Assembly (NCBI GenBank): GCA_049999765.1
Contig: JBNGIQ010009406.1
Span: 1 to 64,000 of the forward strand
Source of the DNA: Phaeoceros laevis
Lineage: Eukaryota; Anthocerotophyta; Anthocerotopsida; Notothyladales
DNA length: 64,000 nucleotides
Reading direction: 5' to 3'
Part shown: positions 44,166 through 55,392 of the stretch, piece after piece
How positions within the stretch are numbered: position 1 is the stretch's first letter
How the letters are laid out: each line of letters opens with the position of its first letter
Notes under the pieces: generated by a model
What the model was told of the DNA's origin: nothing
What the model saw: only the letters and a program-made list of their open reading frames with translations
Database searches by the model: none
Translations under genes and position numbers: made by a program

Positions 44166-44525
44166 ATGCATAGGAAATTTGCAAAGCGCATTCTAGAGCA
44201 GTGCCTCCAATTCAAGTGAAGTCCCTCGGCCCTTCGTCCCGCCAATATACATAGCCAGGAAGCTTCCGGAACCCGGTCTTAAATGCTAGGTCATTATTTG
44301 TTCCTATCTAACGCCCGGCCCACCATTCCTACACGGTAGCTTCAGGTTTTATTAATGGCCCGGCCCGGGATTCTCAACCCAAGCCCTAAATCGCACATGT
44401 TTGTCAGGCACGCCACAAGTGCATCATTGCGTCTTATCTTGTAAGCAATATAGAGTTTTATCATATGTTATTGGTCAACAGTTGAGACAATATCAAAACA
44501 ATGTGCTTATGCAGAGGATGCGGAA

Positions 44526-45830
44526 ATGCAATTTCGGATTGTGCACCTCTGCAGCAAAGATGCCATGAGGCAATGGTGTCAGAGTCTTTCAGATACGTTA
44601 CTTGTCTTTGTTGATGGTTGGAACCATCTGGATTCAGATAAATCTATTTCAGACAGTTATGCTAGGCCTGCAAGGGATGCAGCTCGACAAATGCTTGTTT
44701 CTTTTTTCTCTAATCACATTCTATTAAAGTGCTCCTCGTATGGGAGTGATTCTACCAGGGCTGCTTTTTGTAAGCACAAGGAGAGGAAATTGTTCATACT
44801 CTACAGTTGCCCATACTCAGCAGAAGAGCTGCAATGTTGGATGGCTATAAAGGGGTCGAGCAACTTGAACATATGGGAGTCTCAATTTGAGTATTACACA
44901 GGATATGTCCCTCGGTTGGCCTCCTACTACGTAGCTACAAGAAATGTAAGGGAACTAGTGAGTGTATATTTTAAGGAGTACACCTCGGTTATAAGTGAAT
45001 GTGTGAAGAGTTTAACGGCTGCAGATATTGACCAGTTTGAAAAAGTTTTGACAGGATCTGTACTACAAGAGGATATGATGGACTGCAACCTGGAACCCTT
45101 GACCATTGTGACATATGAGGAACATGGCAAAATGAAACTTTATAGTCAATATTTAGCAAATTTTGCCTACAAGTAACTCATGGCTAGGAAAGGGGATCTT
45201 ACGCTGAAAAAGTCACTACTGCATATAGAAGTGTGGAAGAGTGCTATACAATTGGATTTGCAAATGCAGTCGTACAATTCTGCACGGGTGGGCTGGAATG
45301 TGGAAGCAATTGTTGTGGGCGTGATTGAGACAGTGGGGTTGAAGGCGCACGGGATGGACTTCCAACACATTGAGAGGTATGAGATAGGTGGCTATCTAAA
45401 CTTGCAGCGAGTTCCAACTGAGAAGTGGGTGAAAGGGGTTTTATTTGTACCAACCTTGTTCAATGAAGCCTGTGTGGATTTAGTGTTCTGTAGAAAGGAA
45501 GGAAATGGTTGGTTTGTAGCTGGTCTTCAAATTAGTGTTACATCTTGGGAGTCAAAGTCGGCCAAAGGCAGTGATGCAATATGGAGCTCACCAAGCATGT
45601 ATGCCAGCTGGGTTCCACCAGGACACATGGTGGTACAGACATGGTATGTGTATGTTATGCGGGAGAGCCAACAACAACAAACTTTTAAGACCGAACCAAG
45701 AAGTTTAAACTTGCGAGCATGTGCCAAGGTAACAAATGATGCTATTACAGTAATGTGGCTTCAATTTGCAGATGTGCACGAAGGCTTGGCCTTTTTGAAG
45801 CTAGTTCTCTTCAAATCCAATATATCTAAT
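44526..45830 (+). pseudogene. Crinkler/RHS-like NTPase-nuclease relic
   Basis: Frame 44526-45176 resembles the C-terminal part of a Crinkler/RHS-type P-loop NTPase (LLVFVDGWNHLDSD as Walker-B-like region; KLFILYSCPYSAEEL; WESQFEYYTGYVPRLASYY). After one in-frame TAA (45174-45176) the same frame continues with a restriction-nuclease-like region (WNVEAIVVGVIETVGL; ACVDLVFCRKEGNGW; VAGLQISV, matching a D...xQxS/T nuclease core). The Walker A P-loop is absent, so the 5' end is missing or lies in unrecognised exons. Such proteins are known from oomycetes, trypanosomatids, fungi, algae and some early land plants. The family call rests on pattern and should be verified. After about 45830 the ORF runs into unrelated sequence. 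Confidence 0.5.
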
Positions 45831-46230
45831 AGTTCTCCTCCAAACAGAAACCCTAGTTCACTATTTTGTAAACATCTGCCAATTTGCGTATCACCCCAAA
45901 AAAACCTATTGAGACGTGGCCTTGTTGCAGATGAAGATGCCGCGGCAGACCATTTCCAGAAAGTAGTAGTAGATGGTCCCGCGTTCCATTCCGCAGTAAT
46001 CGCAGTGTGGTACCGTAGCGACCATCATTCCGCCGGCCCAGATGATGGTGGCTATTGTCTATGTTTATCAACACAACTTTCTGGCGAATGCAATGCTTGA
46101 TTTAATCTGGTCGACTATCTGGTCGACTGGTATTGCCTATGCTAGGATGAGTTATGGATGGATGGTAAGGATAACGGAGTCGTGTTGGGCAAGCAAGCCA
46201 CGCCAGCCAGCCAACCTTGGCATGTGCCAC

Positions 46231-46497
46231 GCGCTTTAGAAGCTTCCCCACACATCGTCGCATGCTCAACTGGCTAAAAATGCTTGCGCGCCAAACTGTA
46301 CAATGCTAAAAATATGCACGCGCTTTAGAAGCTTCCCCACACATCGTCGCATGCTCAAGTGACTAAAAATGCTTGCGCGCCAAACTGTACAATGCTAAAA
46401 ATATGCTCGCGCTTTAGAAGCTTCCCCACACATCGTCGCATGCTTAAGTGGCTAAAAATGCTTGCGTGCCAAACTGTACAATGCTAAAAATATGCTC
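46231..46497. repeat. 89-bp tandem repeat, 3 copies
   Basis: The unit begins GCGCTTTAGAAGCTTCCCCA and ends CAATGCTAAAAATATGC(A/T)C. Copies start at 46231, 46320 and 46409 with 95% or better apparent identity, followed by a short partial copy (GGCAAACTGTACAAT). Confidence 0.9.
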
Positions 46498-46527
46498 GTG
46501 CGGCAAACTGTACAATCTACAATCTAC

Positions 46528-46655
46528 AGTAGACATGTCCCTCCGAAACATGTGGTCCCTTGAAACCGTATGGTCCCTCGGAAACGTATGGTCCATCTTC
46601 TGCCCGAGATATTAAATACCTCGACAAACGAATGTTTCGGAGAGACATGTCTACT
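46528..46655. mobile_element. 128-bp MITE-like element with 24-bp terminal inverted repeats
   Basis: AGTAGACATGTCCCTCCGAA at 46528 is mirrored by TTCGGAGAGACATGTCTACT ending at 46655; the 24-bp arms differ at one base. The inside holds three copies of (A/G)TGGTCC(C/A)T. No target duplication is obvious. Confidence 0.7.
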
Positions 46656-47295
46656 TAACGAATTCACTTAACCAACTTGACGATTTTCTTACACTAGCGC
46701 TGTAGATATCGTGTTTTTATCCAACCACAACATATGGTAATGACACCTTTTCTACAAAGATGCTCATAATTGTTTGGGAATTCACCTTAGTTTACAGATG
46801 TATTGTTTGGGAGTATTTTGACATGATATCCATCATCCTCCTTCCTACTCTATTTCACAATATTAAACATGTTTAGTTGAAGAAAGAGTTTTTATTTGTG
46901 TTATACATAATTCATATTACGTGTATACTCGTGAATTATAATACAAGCACAGTATTACAGCCATCACGTTCGTGCATCACAATCACAATATATCACAATA
47001 CGATCATCATTGTAATAACTTTGTACCGGCCGTAGGTAATTATATAAATATACGAACTCTACCATTTCGATTTATAAATTATAGAGCTTCAATTGTTGGT
47101 AAGAACAAACAATCAATACATAGAGAATAGGATAGGGCAGAGAAGTAACTTGAGAATGGAACCTAGACTGGAGTAGGGAAGTAAGAAATAACCAATTGAT
47201 GCATCCCAACAAAAGGTTCACAATAGAATATATGTAGCTAATTGTAATATGTAATGAAGAAACCCAAAGCCTTCCGGCTACTGGAAACCTTCTGA
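46656..47295. other. AT-rich intergenic DNA
   Basis: No gene recognised. Confidence 0.4.
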
Positions 47296-47885
47296 CTACA
47301 CCCAGCGAGGAGGTGAACTGCTAACAGGGGCGGGGAGTGAGATAGGGTTAGAAGGTAGGGAAGGAGGAGGAGATGACCTTTGGGGAGGAGGTGACCGGCT
47401 CTGAATGGGAATGGAGGCAGGAGTATTAGGCGCTTCTACTAGAGTAGGAGGTTGGATAGGAGGAGACGACCTAAACGGAGCAGGTGATTGACTCGGAGTG
47501 AGAACCACGGTAGAAGTAGGCGGCGAAACTACCATAGAAGACGGAGCAGGAGGAGGCGATGACCTACTTGGAGGTAAAACTGGAGCATTCTTAGGGGATT
47601 CAGGACCACTGGCTCTAGGTGGTGATGTTGAAACTCAGGTAGGTTAACGCTATGAAATGAAGTAGATGAGCTTAAAGGTAAGGCGGGACCAGAAGATGGA
47701 TCAAGAATGAAATCTGCCTCGTCATAATCATTTGTGTAGCTCACTTCCTCCTTGTTGACAATTTGAAGGCCAGGATGCTCAAGCTGTGACACCTTGATAA
47801 ATTCTTTGAAGTCATTGTTATTGGCTCTTATGTTAGCTCCAAGCACATGCCTTCCACATATGAGTAATAAGCTTACAATTAGCAA
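47296..47885 (-). CDS. Hypothetical secreted Pro-rich protein, possibly frameshifted
   Basis: The minus-strand ORF from 47885 begins with a signal peptide (MLIVSLLLICGRHVLG) and continues DFKEFIKVSQLEHPGLQIVN and TNDYDEADFILDPSSG. From about 47630 the Pro/Ser-rich coding continues in another frame down to 47296 (SRSPPPQRSSPPPSLPSNPI; SSPPRWV at the stop). The two frames overlap near 47530-47640, with no intron of ordinary size between them, so a one-base indel is likely. Composition resembles extensin/AGP-like or peptide-hormone precursors, but there is no family motif. Confidence 0.4.
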
Positions 47886-47889
47886 AATC

Positions 47890-48744
47890 AGGTGGGTCTC
47901 AAGTAATTGTGAGAGGTTTAGACTAGTGGCATGTACTCAATTGATGCATTAGTGGTTGTGGAGCAAAGGCCAGCCATGCCACTTTTTGAGCAGATTTTCT
48001 AAAGGTGTGGTGTTCAAAGAATGTGTTTTTTATTCACGAAAAAAAGTGTTTTTCACTCTAGATCCCCTTTTATGTATTGGATTGGCTCTAGCCTCTAGGT
48101 AGGGTGCACGTGTTCCTAGGAGCATGGTAATGTACTTTGATCTACACTCGACCCTCTTTATTTGTTACCCCTAGGGAGTAGGGAAATCAACAACACTTAC
48201 AGAGGTGTAACAAGTAGAGATAATGACGCTTAAAATTTACTTAATTATTTAAGTAATTGATCGCACATTAATGCAGTAATTAGTCGATTAGCGGCCTATG
48301 TAGTCGTAAAATACTGTGTGATACGAGCTTGCCGTGCAGACTTCAAATTGTGAAGCTCCATGGCACGTTCCAATTGTCGGAGAAGCTTGAGCGTTCTGTT
48401 CTACCTTCAAGCGCCTCGCTCCCCTTTTGACTGCCCGGGGTGCTTTTGGCTGCCCGGGGTGACTTAAGTACGTGACCTAAGTAATGTAAGTTCACAATAT
48501 TTTAGTAGTTATGCTCGTCCACTAGTTATTCCCCTTATAATTACCTATAGTAACATTTAGAGGGGGCATATTTCTACATATGGGTTTTGAACTTGAGTAA
48601 CAAATAACAAGTAACAATTACCAAGTGTTCCCTAATGCAGAGTAGCCAGCCTAGTAACAAATATAGAGAAATTTCACTTAAAGAGGGGACAAATAAAGAG
48701 GGTCGACTATATGGAGGAGTCGCCACAAAAAAAACTTTTATAAA
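47890..48744. other. Intergenic, AT-rich
   Basis: No gene recognised. CTTTTGACTGCCCGGGGTG is followed by a near-copy, CTTTTGGCTGCCCGGGGTG (about 48423-48462). Confidence 0.35.
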
Positions 48745-49473
48745 GGCCATCTCGAGAGTAGAACTTTTTAAGTTTCAACTTTTTCAATATCTTAATTAAA
48801 AAATTTACATTTTTTGGTTGGACTATTAAAGAGTACTTTTCCTTACAAGCTGGCATGGCTTTTTTCCGGCACTTGGGTCGATTAGATTGTGGACATGTTA
48901 ATTTTTCCTTTTTCAGATGCAGAGGGAGAAGGAGAAAATGCACCAATGGGGAGGGTCTTCTGTACCTGTGTCTTTCTTGAAGTTTCAGAATGCAGTGGAA
49001 GTTTTGCACCAGAGTTCAAACAGAAGTGATGTTGTTTAACAAGCTGAGGTTGACCTAGAAGATCCTAAGGATATCGACTGCTACCTTTGAGTTCTAGGAG
49101 ATCCAGCCAGGCGATACATCTCGAGAGTAGTTTAAGTTTCAACTTTTTCAATAGCTTAATTAAAAAAATTACATTTTTTGGTTGAAGTGTTAAAGAGTGC
49201 TTTTCCTTACAAGCTAGCATGGCTTTTTTCCAGCACTTGGGTTGTCGATTAGATTGTGGACATGTTAATTTTTCCTTTTTCAGATGGAGAGGGAGAAGGA
49301 GAGAGTGCACCAATGGGGAGGGTCTTCTGTACCTGTGTCTTTCTTGAAGTTTGAGAATGCAGTGGAAGTTTTGCACCAAAGTTAAACAAAAGTGATACTG
49401 TTCAACAAACTCAGGTTGACCTAGAAGATCCTGAGGATATCGACTGCTACCTTCGAGTTTTAGGAGATCCAGC
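48745..49473. repeat. ~370-bp tandem duplication with a coding relic
   Basis: 48745-49108 and 49118-49473 are near-identical. Shared landmarks include CATCTCGAGAGTAG, TCCTTACAAGCT, GGGGAGGGTCTTCTGTACCT and GATATCGACTGCTACCTT(T/C)G. The plus strand in both reads (H)QWGGSSVPVSFLKF..NAVEVLHQ and later VDLEDP(K/E)DIDCYL.VLGDP. This looks like the 3' end of a repeated gene or transposon gene duplicated in place; stops are present in both copies. Confidence 0.75.
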
Positions 49474-49479
49474 TATCTA

Positions 49480-50326
49480 ACTATTGCAATTCAAGTAGGA
49501 AATTGCATGTCGTTAGTCTAAGAGGTTCTTAGACTTGGAAATAATCTCTATTGCCTGGCAGTTTGTCTTCGGGGGAGGAGTGTGAATCATCCTAGCCTTT
49601 AAAATATGTGAATGCTGGCATGTACACAGGTGGCTGTATTCTAACATGCAGCCGCAATGATGATGGTGACGTGATGGTGATGGATTCAGAGTTAATGATA
49701 TGGCTGAAAACTATTATGGATGCCATCTTTATTATTATGCACCATGATAACTTCAAGTTCTAGGACAAAGCGGCGTGGACTCTATGGACGATGGTCCAGT
49801 ACACCCCTCACTTTTTGTGGAAGGTGATGTACATCCCTCACCTTTTTGTGGAAGGTGATTTCGTATGATGAAGACATTATATTGCAACACTTCTAAGAGA
49901 CAATTGGTAAATCTTCATCCAGGCCCTAACTCACCTACAAGTGGGGCTGCCACCTATAACCGGGTGAAGGGGGCTGGCGACTTGCAATTGCAGCGGGTGG
50001 TTAGTCTACTACCGGTCATATTGTTGCAACGTCAGTTTCGTCACCACAAACATCCCAACAAAAAGCAGACTCCCCATTACGAGCATGTAATTAACTGGAA
50101 GGTAATAGTTGTAGTAAGATATTGGAAGGACCTTCAAGGAAGGAAGATCATTTCCAGTGATTAAAGACAAAGCTCAGTTGTAACACTAATTGAATTCACG
50201 GTCTAGATGAGCTTGTTGGCCAATCCACATCCTTCTTTCCTGGAGAGTAGTTCTTCAGAGCCTCGCGGCAGAGCAGCAGTAGGCAGAGAAGGCGGCCTGG
50301 CTGCATAGCGCCGGGAACTCGCTTCA
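49480..50326. other. Intergenic upstream of the L1 gene
   Basis: No supported gene. At 49792-49860 CACCCCTCACTTTTTGTGGA and AAGGTGAT are repeated once with small changes. Confidence 0.4.
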
Positions 50327-52211
50327 ATGGCAGCAGTGGCGGCATCCATGCTGCTGGATGTTACATCCAAGCTGACAACCCTCGCTCTCAATGGCGCGCC
50401 AGCTGCGGCTGTGCCGGGTCCAAGTTCTGTGGGATCCAGGAACCTCTGTATGCCGTCCCACATTGGGCTTAGGTGCCGGAACATTGGGGCACAAGTGCGA
50501 GAGCAGGATGTGGTGCGGGGGAGAAGGACATGGCGCGAGGTGAAGGTAGTGGTGGCCTCTAGGGCGCGGGTGCAGGCAGTGGCGTCTCTTTTTCAAGAGC
50601 TTGAGGAAGGTGCGGAAGTAGAGGGAGAGGAGCAGAATGCTCAGCCGGCTAAGTCGGTGAAGCCGAAGACTGGGAAGGCGGCCTTGCCTTTGAAGCGGGA
50701 CAGGGTAAGGGCCCGTGGAACTGAGGCTTCATCTATTCTTGTTGGTTCCGAAAGGGCAATGTGCGTCACAGAAGGCCTCTGCTTTCCAGAATGCCAAACA
50801 TGAATGAAGCTGCTGCTTTTACTGTGACACGGTTCTGTCACAACTTCGGTGGTGCATGAATTGCTGGAGCGAATTCCGTGGCAGAAGCTCGGGATTTCAG
50901 ATTTTGGCAGAACAGGGTTTGCGACCGTCCCTGCGTATGCGGCGGGATAACTATTTTCTCTGTGTCTGCTGTCTACAGACTCGCTCAAAAAGGTTCCTTG
51001 AGATTCAGAAGTTGAGAAATACGAAGGAAGAATATGATCCTACCACCGCTATCCGATTGCTGAAGGATACAGCGAGGACAAAATTTGTGGAAACAGCGGA
51101 AGCTCATTTTCGGCTTAACCTTGATCCCAAGTATACTGACCAGCAACTTCGAGCTACGGTAACGTCCTTCCCTCGCTGGATTGTTGCAACCCTGATAGTC
51201 CTCTTGCTGTTACCTGGCGTAGCAGCTGACGGGACGAGTATCGTTTGGCAGGTGTCCCTTCCTAAAGGAACTGGACAAACTGTTAAGGTGGCTGTTCTTA
51301 CCCAAGGTGAACTGATTTTTCAGATAATACATGCCTCATTTCATACAGAGGCAGTTCGGTTTTGTTGCTTACCTCTATAGCTCTGGGCTGTTGATTGATT
51401 AAACCTGTGATACGGTGCGTGCTGATCAGGTGAGAAGCAAGCAGAGGCGAAAGCTGCTGGTGCTGATGTAGTTGGGGGAGAAGATTTGATTGAGGAGATA
51501 GCGGGCGGTTTTATGGATTTTGATAAACTGATTGCGACTCCAGATATGATGCCTAAGGTACAGGGGTCCTATCTAGGAAACGGTTCCTGGTTCGAAGGTA
51601 GCCCTCATGCAATGGATCTGGAAAGCTCGTGGCTAGTTCCTCATGTTTTTTTTACTTTCAGGTTGCAAAGCTTGGAAGGTTGCTAGGTCCGCGGGGCCTG
51701 ATGCCCAATCCCAAAGCAGGCACTGTTACTGTGGACCTTCCCAAGGTGAAGTCGTTTGTTCCTCCAGTTCGGAGTCTGATCAGGATCTGCTCTTCTGTTT
51801 TTGAGATGTACCCTAAAGCTGAACAAGGGCTAAACTTCATTGGGTCGGGTTCATCTTGTGCAGGCCATAGGAGAGTTCAAGGCCGGAAAGGTCGAGTACA
51901 GGGCAGACAAGACTGGAATTGTACATATACCTTTTGGCAAAACCAGTTTTTCCCCAGATGACCTCATCGAAAATCTGCTCTCTGTCGTGGTAAGTGCGGA
52001 GCTTGGGAGTGTACTTTGAATCACGTCTTGCTTGGATTGGTGGAAGTTTGACAAATGTGGATCGTGGTTGCAGAACTCCGTGGATAGCAACAAGCCCACG
52101 GGTGCTAAGGGTGTCTACTGGAAAACTGCACACGTTTGCAGTACCATGGGACCCTCCATTAGATTAAACATTTCGCAGTTGCGGGAGTTCAAGGTGTCTC
52201 CCTCATCGTAG
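50327..52211 (+). CDS. PRPL1: Plastid ribosomal protein L1 (bacterial type), 7 exons
   Basis: Exons 50327-50704, 50979-51158, 51252-51306, 51430-51557, 51662-51745, 51864-51989 and 52074-52211, in phase, give 362 aa. Exon 1 is a Ser/Ala/Arg-rich plastid transit region plus an Ala/Glu/Lys-rich linker. The L1 body starts at [20 protein letters not shown]. Diagnostic motifs are [76 protein letters not shown] and [21 protein letters not shown]1 forms the mobile stalk at the E site of the plastid 50S subunit. The long transit plus linker segment is usual for plant nuclear copies of this protein. Confidence 0.95.
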
Positions 52212-53651
52212 GCTGACGGTTCTGTGTATTGTACATTCCCCCTCTCTGCCCTACCATTACCTGCACAAGGTGGTTCTGGAGGACTGAACTTGTCAGCGTT
52301 CGTTCTTTGGATACGGGTCAGGTTGAGTTTTGTACTCTAACCCCAACATCTCGGGCCTCTCTGAGACCACAGCACAAAATGTTCTCGATCATTGTAGGTT
52401 GAAATGATAGTAGATCAGCAAAACACTATCAGGAGCTCGTTTTTCATTTGAGTAAGAACAAATCTTGTACAGAAGTTAGTAAACTGCATTGGAGTGAAAA
52501 TGACTTGTTACACGGAACTAGGAGTGACCGTTGCTGTAGACCTACACACCAGTGGTAGGCACATTCCTGCCGCGGTTGCAAAGCGTCTGTTTTGTAGACT
52601 ATATGTTTTATGGACTTCCCCTCGTGCCTCTCGCCCGTGCTGGGCTCTCAGGCTCATCAGAGGGCTGTAATGTGTAACCTCCCAGCCCGATCCTGCTGGC
52701 TGCTGCAATATAGTATGTGCTTCTGCCAGGCTTCTTGTCCTTGCAATGCTGGTTCCTTTGCAAAACCCACAGTCGTGCATGCCTTGTAAAGAAGCTACGA
52801 GTAGCCTGCGATAATTGCAGCGGTAATAGCAATCCACTCCGTACACTCATGTTGGGAATTCATGTTTACCAAGCTGCCAACAAGAACCAGAACCTCCTGC
52901 AGTTCCCAGAAAACTGTTTGCTCTCTGCGTGCAGCTTCGTTCTTTCAAGAAGAGCTCGTTCACAGGCCTTGAGTAGGGTCCTGTCTGGAGCTGTGTGAAA
53001 AACGCTGCAATACACTGAGCTGCTGCCTCAATCCTGGGTAGCTTTAGTGCACAAGAGGATTCACCCTCCTCTTCACGATCGTGCTCACAAGTTCCCTGTC
53101 TCACAGCTCCCAGACTGCTAGCCCAGCATCCCTAGATCACAACTCCGACGCTCGAAGTTACTAGCTAAGATTGCTCCAATACAAATCCCTCGGCGGGATT
53201 GGCACGACTACGACACGCCCTTTGGACGGCATTGCCGGAGTTGCAATGCTTATTTCAGCTGTTCCAACTGATTCCCGATCAGATTTTTTCCACCCAAGCA
53301 GGTAAGAGCCATTCTCACACTTGCCGTGGAGGGGATGGCGCAATGCCCTGAGAAGAGGTTTGCAGACGATAGAGCTCTACCTGGAGCTGGACCTTAGATG
53401 AAGAGAGTTCCGGGGAATCAATTAGATCTAGAGCGAATACTGGACACCATTATGCAGGGTTTGTGACAGTCTGCTACACGGTCCCAGTCACCTGCGAGGG
53501 AGCGTTACGAGGAGTTTGTCTTTGGTCTACCATCTATTGTGACGCGAGTGCAAGCACTTTCAAGATAGCCGTGGGACCGAGTTGTAAATCACAGGTGTTG
53601 TGAAGTACAAAAAGCTGAGCTACTTCTATACACCAGGCCCTGCAAGTGAAG
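52212..53651. other. Intergenic between L1 and GPN3
   Basis: No gene recognised; overlapping short ORFs at 52500-53350 lack resemblance. A ~100-bp AT-neutral stretch directly before 53652 is presumed GPN3 5' UTR. Confidence 0.4.
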
Positions 53652-55392
53652 ATGCCTCGTTACGCTCAAGTTGTGATAGGTCCGGCTGGCAGTGGCAAGG
53701 TGCTGTATTGCAGCTTTCTATTTTCTTTGATGTGCAATTCAAGACCATGTTGCTAGCCGAGGTGAGCAAGCAATTACGGCGACTGACTGCTGTGTTTGGC
53801 TCGCAGTCCACATACTGCAAACAGACATATGAACACTGCCAGAGCATTGGTCGAACGGTGCACGTTGTGAATTTGGATCCAGCCGCTGAGCATTTCGAAT
53901 ATCCTATTGCTGTAGGTATGACCGGCCCGTCTTTGATGTGCAATCTACGGTGGCTTTTTGGTGCCCATCTCCAGAACCAGGGGCTCCTTTAATTGTGCTG
54001 TTTGGTGTACGTTTCAGATATTCGAGAGCTCATCTCTTTGGAAGATGTCATGGAGGAGCTCAGTCTTGGACCTAATGGTGGTCTGATTTATTGCATGGAG
54101 TATCCAACTTTTTCTTTACCTTTGTGCTTCCCTTTCTGCATGGGGCGTGATTCCACGTTTCCTTCTGTCATCCATGTGGATGGGCTTTGCGAACTTAAAA
54201 GTCCTTGACTTCACCTAAGGTATCTTGAAGAACATATGGATGAATGGCTTGGTGAGCAACTAGAGGACTATATTGACGATGAATACCTATTATTCGATTG
54301 TCCAGGTGCTTTGCTCTGTGCTTCCAATTTGCTGGTGAATGAGTGTTCACTCGGTGTGACCAGTTTCCTTTTCAGTCCCCTCCAGATTTGCCTGTCCCGT
54401 CCACTTATGTACGGTGTATATTCGGGTTTCTGTTTTTCGCTGTTGATGTAGGCCAGATCGAGCTATATTCACACATTCCTGTGCTGAGGTCGTTCGTTGA
54501 TCAACTTAAAGTCTGGGACTTCCGTGTATGTGCTGTATACATGCTTGATTCCCAGGTATGCTGCAAGTTGTGAGGTACAGGTAATGCTTAAGCTGTTTTT
54601 CATTGCAGATTTGGTAGCGACATGATTTCTTATTTGTGCTTCATAATCTGTGTTATCGAGTGCAATACTAAAGTGAGCAGAAGTGTGGCCCGTCGTTAGT
54701 TTGTGTCAGATGTTACGAAATACATAAGTGGTTGCATGGCGTCTCTTTCGGCCATGATCCAACTGGAGCTGCCTCACATCAATGTCCTGTCCAAGATGGA
54801 TTTGTGCCCACTTCCTGTTCGAAAGGAGATTGAGAAGTAAGTTTGGGAAGAGTAGCCCTACATCACACGAAAAGCATTAGAAGGTTTGGTGGTTGATGGT
54901 GGTTATTTTGCAGGTTCCTCGATCCAGATGCGAAGCAACTACTTTCTGACTTGAATCAGCAAATGGCGCCTCGTTTTGCAAATCTCAACAAAGCACTGGC
55001 TGATCTTGTAAGGAGTTCAACCTGCCTCCGTGCTTTGGCAAGTCGCTCAGCTCATGTCCACAGCACGTATCCTCCATGTTTGTTTTGACCCAGAAAACTC
55101 TGCTGCTGCACAGGTAGACGATTATAGCATGGTCAGTTTTCTGCCTCTTGACATTCGGAATGAGGAAAGGTGAGACTCTGCAAACTTTTGTTGTGAGAGT
55201 CATTGCCATCGTCCTGTAACGTTGCTGGCAACTTACACTGGAAGAAACTGAGACTATTTCTTGCTCTGCAGCATTCAATTCATTTTGTCACACATAGACA
55301 ATTCCATCCAGTATGGGGAGGATGCCGAAGTAAAGATTCAAGACCACGACCCTGATTTCAGTGCCCCTGATGATGTCGATTTCAGTTTCTAG
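53652..55392 (+). CDS. GPN3: GPN-loop GTPase 3, 9 exons
   Basis: Exons 53652-53699, 53807-53915, 54018-54099, 54220-54305, 54452-54555, 54700-54836, 54914-55007, 55114-55169 and 55272-55392, in phase, give 278 aa, the family length. Seen: the P-loop GPAGSGKST split by intron 1, [12 protein letters not shown] (G2), the family-defining GPN insertion [25 protein letters not shown] (G3), LSKMDL (G4, SKMD for NKxD) and [12 protein letters not shown] near the G5 region. The acidic tail [14 protein letters not shown] is typical of GPN3. GPN3 dimerises with GPN1 and is needed for assembly and nuclear import of RNA polymerase II. Introns of 77-146 bp are all canonical. The RPAP3-like gene at 8-10.7 kb acts in the same assembly route. 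Confidence 0.96.

Noticed and set aside
43892-44219. Repeated ORFs with GLRTRSPPQW peptides
   Set aside because: They follow the 65-bp tandem array in three frames; no independent coding evidence.
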